Assembly (NCBI GenBank): GCA_026389745.1
Contig: JAPLHG010000033.1
Location: 664-27,595, forward strand
Length of the DNA: 26,932 nucleotides
Direction of reading: 5' to 3'
DNA from: Chloroflexota bacterium
GTDB taxonomy: Bacteria; Chloroflexota; Dehalococcoidia; Dehalococcoidales; Fen-1064
This document shows, piece by piece, positions 21,414 through 26,932 of the stretch (positions are counted from its first letter, which is position 1; each line of letters starts with the position of its first letter). The notes below the pieces were generated by a model. That model made no database searches and was not told where the DNA came from. It worked only from the letters and a program-made list of their open reading frames with translations. A program made the translations under genes and the position numbers.

Positions 21414-22742
21414 ATGACGCACCTACCTAAAGTGAAATACCTTATAATCGGGAACTCTGCCGGAGGCATTGGTGCCGCAGAGACTATACGCTGTGCCGAT
21501 AAAGACGGCTCAATCGCCATCGTCTCTGATGAACTCTATCCGGCTTACTCCCGTCCGCTCATCTCCGAATATCTTGCGGAGAAGTGTTCTTTGGGGAAGA
21601 TGCTCTTCCGTCCTCTCGGCTTCTATGAGGCACTGAATATTAACACTATACTCGGTAAGAAGGTGATTAGGCTCGATACCAAAATCAAGGCTGTTCAATT
21701 GGATGACGGTACAGAAATTAGTTGGGGGAAACTCCTGCTGGCTACCGGTGGCATACCCACCATCCCCAAGGTGGATGGGTTGAATAACACCGGAGTCTTT
21801 ACTTTCACCACAATTAACGACGCTAAAGAGATTGACCAGTTTATCAAGAAGGGTCATCGGGCTGTTGTAATTGGAGGTGGGCTTATCGGAGTCAGTGTCA
21901 CTGAAGCATTAGTAAAACGCGGGGTTAAGGTTACCATCGTGGAAATGAAAGACCGTATTCTGAATACTATTCTTGACGAGGAACTATCCGCCATGGCAAC
22001 CGAGACCATCATAAAACATGATGTCAGAGTTATCACCAAACACACTCTCGCTGAAGTAAATTGCCTGTTTGGAACGGATAGTGTTCATGCGGTAACACTG
22101 GATGACAGCCGGGGTATCCCCTGTGAACTTGTCGTCATTGCCATTGGTGTCCGACCTCGTACTGAACTGGCATCAAATGCAGGAATTAAAGTCAACCGCG
22201 GTATTGAAATTGACTGCTTTATGAGAACATCGCATCCAGATGTTTATGCATGTGGTGATGTTGCTGAACCCTATGATTTTGTTTATGGGGAGAATCGCTT
22301 GTCTCCAATTTGGCCTAATGCTTATCTGGGAGGTAGGATCGCCGGCTTTAATATGGCAGGGGAGGCTACTGAGTATCAGGGGAGCACTACAATGAATTCG
22401 CTTAAATATTTCGAAATGGCAATTACATCAGCAGGTGTAGTAACTCCGCCGGATGATAGCTACGAGGTGCTTAGCAGGAAATATGACCACTCTTATAAAA
22501 AAATCATCCTGAAAAAAAATGGTTTACTGGCAGGGATGGTTTTCGCCGGCGATATTGAAAAATCAGGTATTGTCTTCGGGTTAATGAGAGACAGGGTCAA
22601 CGTGCTCGATTTCAAACAGGCATTGATTGCCGAGAATTTTGGCTTTCTTTCCTTACCGGAAGAGCTTTGGCGACAACGCCTGAAAACAGCCTTCTACCCG
22701 CAATTTTCAAAGCGGAGACTTGTTAAGACAGGGGTATTGTAA
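21414..22742 (+). CDS. FAD/NAD(P)-dependent oxidoreductase of the glutamate synthase operon
   Basis: This pyridine-nucleotide disulfide oxidoreductase family protein has the FAD loop GNSAGGIG at 13-20, ATGGIPTIP at 110-118, the NAD(P) loop GGGLIG at 154-159 and the second FAD motif CGDVAEP at 280-286. There is no CxxxxC redox disulfide, so it resembles NADH:rubredoxin/nitrite-reductase-type enzymes. It likely feeds electrons to the synthase, taking the place of GltD. I chose the ATG at 21414, which has GAGG eight bases upstream, over a TTG at 21390 that overlaps the previous stop. The 442-residue product ends in TAATG, overlapping the next gene by one base. Confidence 0.9.
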   Translation: MTHLPKVKYLIIGNSAGGIGAAETIRCADKDGSIAIVSDELYPAYSRPLISEYLAEKCSLGKMLFRPLGFYEALNINTILGKKVIRLDTKIKAVQLDDGTEISWGKLLLATGGIPTIPKVDGLNNTGVFTFTTINDAKEIDQFIKKGHRAVVIGGGLIGVSVTEALVKRGVKVTIVEMKDRILNTILDEELSAMATETIIKHDVRVITKHTLAEVNCLFGTDSVHAVTLDDSRGIPCELVVIAIGVRPRTELASNAGIKVNRGIEIDCFMRTSHPDVYACGDVAEPYDFVYGENRLSPIWPNAYLGGRIAGFNMAGEATEYQGSTTMNSLKYFEMAITSAGVVTPPDDSYEVLSRKYDHSYKKIILKKNGLLAGMVFAGDIEKSGIVFGLMRDRVNVLDFKQALIAENFGFLSLPEELWRQRLKTAFYPQFSKRRLVKTGVL

Positions 22743-23884
22743 TGAAAAACATTGGGAAAATACACAACCCGTACAATGATGATAAGGTTATCGATGCCTG
22801 CTCTATCTTCGGCATGATGGATACCTCGGGGAAGCTCTTCTCCGGTGAAGGTATTATCAAAGCGATTGCTAATATGCATGACCGCAGTAATGGCTTGGGC
22901 GGAGGATTTGCTATTTACGGACTGTACCCGGAATACGCCGACTTATATGCCTTCCATATTATGTATCTCAACCAGTCAGCCCATAATCAGACGGAGTGTT
23001 TTCTTAAAACCCACTTCGATGTGATACAGGCTGAGGAAATTCCGACCAGACCTACTGAAAGCATCTTAAACCCACCGCTAATGTGGCGCTACTTCATCGA
23101 GGTCGGCAACCATAAACCGGAGGATATGAGTGATGATGATTATATCGTGGCAAAGGTAATGCAGATAAATACGATTCTGGAAGACGTCTTTGTCTTTTCC
23201 AGTGGTAAAAATATGGGTGTTTTTAAGGGAGTCGGTTATCCTGAAGATATCGCCGCTTATTTCTGTCTGGAACAGTATCGCGGCTATCTGTGGACGGCAC
23301 ACGGTAGATTCCCAACCAATACTCCTGGCTGGTGGGGAGGCTCCCATCCCTTCAGTATTCTCGACTGGACAGTGGTCCATAACGGCGAAATTTCCTCCTA
23401 CGGAATCAATCGTCGCTATCTGGAGCAATCCGGATATCAATGCACTATGCAGACTGATACCGAGGTGGTCGCCTACGCTGTAGATTTACTGGTACGCAGG
23501 CATGGATTGCCGATGGAATTGGTTGCCAAGATATTAGCTCCGCCATTCTGGGACGAAATCGAGCGTCAGCCCGAAAGACAACGAGATTTATTAAAAACAA
23601 TCCGGCAGGTTTATGGCAGTTTGCTTCTAAATGGACCCTTCACGGTCATCATTGCTCATCACGGCGAGATGATTGGATTGACTGACCGCATCAGGCTGCG
23701 TCCTCTGGCTGTCGGAGAGAAAGGTGATGTGCTTTACCTTTCTTCCGAAGAATCAGCCATTCATTTGATTTGTTCCGATTTAGATAGGGTATGGACGCCG
23801 GTCGGCGGAGAGCTGGTCATTGGCAAATTAGGTAAATCATCAAGAACTGGGATTAAAAAAGTCATCACAGGAGCAATAAGGTGA
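22742..23884 (+). CDS. glutamate synthase glutaminase subunit (class II amidotransferase)
   Basis: This protein releases ammonia from glutamine for glutamate synthase. The class II (Ntn) amidotransferase features are Cys20 in ACSIFG, SNGLGGGFAIY at 49-59, HGRFPTN at 187-193, HNGEIS at 213-218 and QTDTE at 237-241. The catalytic Cys must become the N-terminus, so the first 19 residues would be a propeptide. Archaeal split versions commonly begin directly with Met-Cys, whereas full bacterial GltB has a propeptide. The start overlaps the stop of the oxidoreductase by one base, and the next gene begins four bases before this one ends, so the operon is tightly coupled. Confidence 0.92.
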   Translation: MKNIGKIHNPYNDDKVIDACSIFGMMDTSGKLFSGEGIIKAIANMHDRSNGLGGGFAIYGLYPEYADLYAFHIMYLNQSAHNQTECFLKTHFDVIQAEEIPTRPTESILNPPLMWRYFIEVGNHKPEDMSDDDYIVAKVMQINTILEDVFVFSSGKNMGVFKGVGYPEDIAAYFCLEQYRGYLWTAHGRFPTNTPGWWGGSHPFSILDWTVVHNGEISSYGINRRYLEQSGYQCTMQTDTEVVAYAVDLLVRRHGLPMELVAKILAPPFWDEIERQPERQRDLLKTIRQVYGSLLLNGPFTVIIAHHGEMIGLTDRIRLRPLAVGEKGDVLYLSSEESAIHLICSDLDRVWTPVGGELVIGKLGKSSRTGIKKVITGAIR

Positions 23885-25386
23885 AAACTTATGTCCCACC
23901 GAAATTCATGATAATACGTGATCCCGCACGTTGTATTCAGTGTCAGATATGTGTCAACCAGTGCAGCTTTGACGCTAACTATTACGATATTGAAGACAGT
24001 GAAGTACGCAATCGCGACGAAAACTGTGTGGGTTGCCACCGCTGTATGACTTTCTGCCCTACACGCGCTATCACAATTACAAAGAATCCACTCGAATACC
24101 GCGAGAACTATAACTGGCGTTCCGAAGATATCGAGGATATCTGGAAACAAGCAGAAAGCGGTGGGGTGTTGCTCACCGGAATGGGCAATGATAAAGGATA
24201 TCCTATTTACTGGGACCATCTACTGCTTAACGCCAGCCAGGTGACAAATCCGTCCATTGACCCACTACGCGAGCCAATGGAACTGGTTACCTACCTCGGC
24301 AAAAAGCCGGACCGTGTAAGGATTGATAGAGACTCCTTCGATTTGGAGACAGAACTGGCGCCGCAGGTAAAACTCAATTTGCCGGTGATGTTCTCCGCCA
24401 TGTCTTATGGAGCCGTCAGCCTGAATGTGCATAAATCACTTGCCCAAGCCGCTACGGAAATGGGTATTCTCTGGAACACAGGAGAGGGAGGCTTGCACCA
24501 CAGCTTATACAAATATGGGAATAACACAATAGTTCAGGTAGCCTCTGGGCGTTTTGGGGTTCATGCGCAATATTTGAACGTCGCCCGCGTCGTGGAAATT
24601 AAAATTGGGCAGGGTGCTAAGCCTGGTATCGGGGGGCATTTGCCAGCTGAGAAAGTTACTGCCGAGGTTGCTTTGACAAGGATGATTCCCAGAGGGACAG
24701 ATGCGCTTTCTCCAGCACCTCAGCATGATATTTATTCAATTGAAGATCTGGCACAACTTGTCTATGCCTTGAAAGAAGCTACCAACTATACCAAACCAAT
24801 CTCTGTCAAGATTGCCGCCGTCCACAACTCAGCTGCAATCGCCAGTGGCATGGTACGAGCGGGAGCGGACATAATCGTTCTCGATGGTTTGCGAGGAGCT
24901 ACCGGTGCCGCACCAAAAGTCATTCGTGACAATGTCGGTATTCCAATAGAGTTGGCTCTGGCTTCAGTAGATACCCGATTGCGTCAGGAAGGCATCCGCA
25001 ATCAGGCTTCTCTGGTAATTTCCGGTGGTATACGTAACAGCGGCGATGTCATCAAGGCAATTGCTCTGGGAGCAGATGCTGTTAACATCGGCACAGCGGC
25101 ATTGATTGCCCTTGGCTGTCATGTCTGCCAGCAATGTCACACCGGCAAATGTGCTTGGGGCATATGCACCAGTAACCTATCTCTAACCAAACGTATTAAT
25201 CCGGAAATCGGCGCCAGACGATTATCAAACCTGTTAAGAGGCTGGAGCCTGGAAATCAAGGATATGCTGGGGGGGTTAGGTATTAATGCGCTGGAAAGCC
25301 TGAGAGGCAACCGACTTCACCTCCGAGGTGTAGGGCTAACTGACACCGAAGCGGAGATTCTGGGAGTCAGAATGGCAGGGAGTTAA
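23881..25386 (+). CDS. gltB: glutamate synthase FMN/Fe-S subunit with N-terminal ferredoxin domain (archaeal type)
   Basis: The central synthase converts 2-oxoglutarate and ammonia to glutamate on FMN. The 501 residues begin with an eight-Cys ferredoxin domain (C18, C21, C24, C28; C49, C52, C55, C59). The FMN barrel spans about 165-410 with KIGQGAKPGIGGHLPAEKV at 241-259, DGLRGATGAAP and SGGIRNSGDV. Cysteines C413, C416, C419, C424 and C429 follow, the region that binds the 3Fe-4S cluster. This is the split, ferredoxin-fused form known from archaea and some anaerobes. The start is GTG at 23881 within a GTGA overlap with the glutaminase stop. Confidence 0.94.
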   Translation: MKTYVPPKFMIIRDPARCIQCQICVNQCSFDANYYDIEDSEVRNRDENCVGCHRCMTFCPTRAITITKNPLEYRENYNWRSEDIEDIWKQAESGGVLLTGMGNDKGYPIYWDHLLLNASQVTNPSIDPLREPMELVTYLGKKPDRVRIDRDSFDLETELAPQVKLNLPVMFSAMSYGAVSLNVHKSLAQAATEMGILWNTGEGGLHHSLYKYGNNTIVQVASGRFGVHAQYLNVARVVEIKIGQGAKPGIGGHLPAEKVTAEVALTRMIPRGTDALSPAPQHDIYSIEDLAQLVYALKEATNYTKPISVKIAAVHNSAAIASGMVRAGADIIVLDGLRGATGAAPKVIRDNVGIPIELALASVDTRLRQEGIRNQASLVISGGIRNSGDVIKAIALGADAVNIGTAALIALGCHVCQQCHTGKCAWGICTSNLSLTKRINPEIGARRLSNLLRGWSLEIKDMLGGLGINALESLRGNRLHLRGVGLTDTEAEILGVRMAGS

Positions 25387-25391
25387 CTAAT

Positions 25392-26150
25392 ATGGAAAAA
25401 GTAGAGAACGTTTCAGCCGTTAAAATTGATGCCAGCAATGTACATTACCGTCAGTTAAACGCCAGATTAAGAGAACTGGTAGCTGCCAATACACAGAAAA
25501 TAGAAATCAGAAATGTCTTCGGGCAGAGATACATTGGCACTGGCCTCAATGTAGCGGTGGAAATTGAAATCTTTGGGACGCCGGGTAACGATATGGGAGT
25601 ATTTATGGATGCAGTTCGGCTTATTGTTCATGGCAATGCTCAGGATGGATGCGGTAATACGATGAATGGTGGTGAAATAATCATTCATGGTCGTGCTGGG
25701 GATACTGTAGGATTGTCAGCCCGCGGCGGGAGTATTTTTGTCAGGGATAGCGTCGGCTACCGGGCTGGTATTCACATGAAGGAGTATGGCGACCAAAAAC
25801 CGACGTTGGTCATCGGAGGTACGGCACAGGACTTCCTTGGTGAGTATATGGCTGGTGGTGTGCTGGTTCTTCTTGGTATAAATCTGGAAGGAGACACACA
25901 TAAAGCCAGGTTCATTGGAACAGGCATGCACGGTGGTGTTATCTATCTAAGAGGCGAGGTTGAAGGGCACCAGCTGGGTAAAGAGGTCGGCACTTCCGAA
26001 CTTAACGAAAATGACCAGCAGACCCTGACCAAACTGGTGACCGAGTTCGCCAATCACTTCGGTTATAATGCCGAGGATTTACTGAGGCAAAAGTTTACCA
26101 AGCTTTACCCTAAATACCTCCGCCCCTATGGGCAGCTCTACACTTATTGA
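25392..26150 (+). CDS. glutamate synthase GXGXG-domain subunit
   Basis: The 252 residues correspond to the C-terminal beta-helix (GXGXG) domain of full-length GltB. Repeats of the form G-x-x-x-G-x-x-x-x-G are visible: NTMNGGEIIIHGRAGDTVG, SARGGSIFVRDSVGYRAG, MAGGVLVLLG and GTGMHGGVIYLRG. In split glutamate synthases this is a separate chain that packs between the glutaminase and FMN domains. The gene starts five bases after the FMN subunit and is intact. The broken glutamine synthetase begins about 30 bases later. Confidence 0.93.
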   Translation: MEKVENVSAVKIDASNVHYRQLNARLRELVAANTQKIEIRNVFGQRYIGTGLNVAVEIEIFGTPGNDMGVFMDAVRLIVHGNAQDGCGNTMNGGEIIIHGRAGDTVGLSARGGSIFVRDSVGYRAGIHMKEYGDQKPTLVIGGTAQDFLGEYMAGGVLVLLGINLEGDTHKARFIGTGMHGGVIYLRGEVEGHQLGKEVGTSELNENDQQTLTKLVTEFANHFGYNAEDLLRQKFTKLYPKYLRPYGQLYTY

Positions 26151-26182
26151 GAGGGGGAATTTGCTAAACATAATCTTGATTG

Positions 26183-26932
26183 CCAGCCAAAGTGATGAGA
26201 AGGGAAACTGTACTTACACTGGAAAAGATGGGAATCGGCATCGAATATTCTCATCACGAGGTTGCTGAAAGCCAGCATGAAATCGATATGCGTTATACGG
26301 ACGCCCTGACAATGGCAGATAGTGTCATGACCTATGCCTCGTCGTCAAGCGGGTGGCTTTGAAAATGGCTATCATGCCACCTTTATGCCCAAGCCAGTCT
26401 TCGGCGTCAATGGCAATGGTATACACGTGCATCAGTCTCTCTTTAAGGGCGATAAGAATGCTTTCTTTGACCCCAAGGGCAAATATTTCCTGTCAAAAAT
26501 TGCGCAAAGTTACATCGCCGGTTTAATCAAGTGCATCCCCGAAATTACATCCATCAATAACCAGTGGATTAACTCTTATAAGAGACTGGTTCCCGGCTAT
26601 GAAGCTCCGTGCTATATCGCATGGGCATGAAGAAATCGTTCCGACTTAATCCGTGTCCCTGAATATAAACCGGGTAGAGAAAAGGCAACCAGAATCGAAC
26701 TGTGCTCTCCCGATCCCGCTTGTAATCCTTACCTGTGCTTCAGTGTGATGCTTGCCGCCGGGTTGAAGGGTATCGAGGAAGGACTTCAGCCGCCTGAACC
26801 GATAGAGAAGAACGTTTTCCACATGAACGTAGCGGAAAGAGAAGCCAAAGGTATCAAGACTTTACCTGCCAGTCTTATTGATGCCGTTCTCGTGACAGAG
26901 AAGAGTGCTTTGGCCAAAGAGGCACTGGGGAA
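26183..26932 (+). pseudogene. glnA: glutamine synthetase, N-truncated with frameshifts and a nonsense codon
   Basis: Only the C-terminal part of a type I glutamine synthetase is present, starting at RRETVLTLEKMG; roughly the first 190 residues are missing. Frame 1 reaches VMTY (26335). The expected RLVVKRVAL then follows one frame away (a C of CGC lost near 26336). ENGYHATFMPKPVFG resumes in the third frame from 26361. GIHVHQS and NSYKRLVPGYEAP are intact. The first Arg of the usual WARRNRS is a TGA at 26628-26630, after which the same frame continues to the window edge. RIELCSPDP has Cys where the substrate-binding Arg (R359 in E. coli) belongs. It follows the GXGXG gene by about 30 bases. 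Confidence 0.88.

Noticed and set aside
26334..26630. A separate small gene inside the glutamine synthetase region
   Set aside because: It is the middle segment of glnA, open only because frameshifts and a TGA bound it.
26628..26630. TGA in glnA as a recoded (selenocysteine or tryptophan) codon
   Set aside because: The family has Arg here, no SECIS-like hairpin is evident, other genes end in TGA, and the gene has frameshifts and lacks its N-terminus.

Overview
The window looks like a chromosomal piece of a Chloroflexota bacterium, most likely class Dehalococcoidia. The grounds are the split, archaeal-type glutamate synthase, the NrpR-type regulator relic, GTG/TTG start usage, moderate GC, and a merged rpsF-ssb-rpsR / rpmH-rnpA-yidD-yidC-jag cluster. 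This assignment is from general family knowledge, not from a search. Most of the window is dense housekeeping coding sequence. The unusual material is in the gaps, at the starts of genes and in several broken genes.

Layout. 1-4117 (minus): an XRE regulator, a DUF503 protein, an MrfA-type helicase, lgt and the start of a thiolase. 4229-6243: a tiny secreted-protein fragment, a homoserine dehydrogenase (minus) with an atypical pocket motif, and a dead NrpR winged-helix fragment. 6484-8848: a zinc-ribbon coiled-coil protein and RNase HI facing an MFS transporter. 8983-12923 (plus): tRNA-Phe, tRNA-Gly, a thiL with a damaged 5' end, tsaE, tsaB, a hotdog thioesterase, a HAD hydrolase and ndk. 12917-13261 (minus): rsfS. 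13371-13582: a block of dispersed intergenic repeats. 13739-14581: an endonuclease IV. 14751-19538 (minus): rpsF-ssb-rpsR-rpmH-rnpA-yidD-PQQ lipoprotein-yidC-jag, which joins ribosomal proteins, RNase P and membrane-protein insertion in one transcription direction. 19737-20116: tRNA-Asp with the C-terminal remnant of a large serine recombinase ending inside it. 20466-26932 (plus): a nitrogen operon.

The nitrogen operon starts with a free-standing C-terminal domain of the PEP/pyruvate-binding (PPDK-like) family. It continues with a four-cluster ferredoxin, an FAD/NAD(P) oxidoreductase and the three separated parts of glutamate synthase: glutaminase, FMN/Fe-S synthase and GXGXG domain. It ends in a glutamine synthetase that is clearly broken, with a missing N-terminal half, two frameshifts, a nonsense codon and a lost active-site Arg. 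The nearby NrpR fragment, from a nitrogen-regulator family, also carries a stop codon. The nitrogen circuit therefore seems to have lost its local GS and regulator while keeping an intact GOGAT. An inverted repeat at the predicted transcription start may be the operator of whatever now controls it.

Two expression features recur. Three promoters place their -10 box so close to the ATG that the mRNA would be leaderless or nearly so (XRE gene, zinc-ribbon gene, thiL). Two genes (HAD hydrolase, rsfS) have a strong Shine-Dalgarno correctly spaced from a CTG codon rather than from any ATG/GTG/TTG. No CRISPR array, rRNA or intact mobile element was seen.
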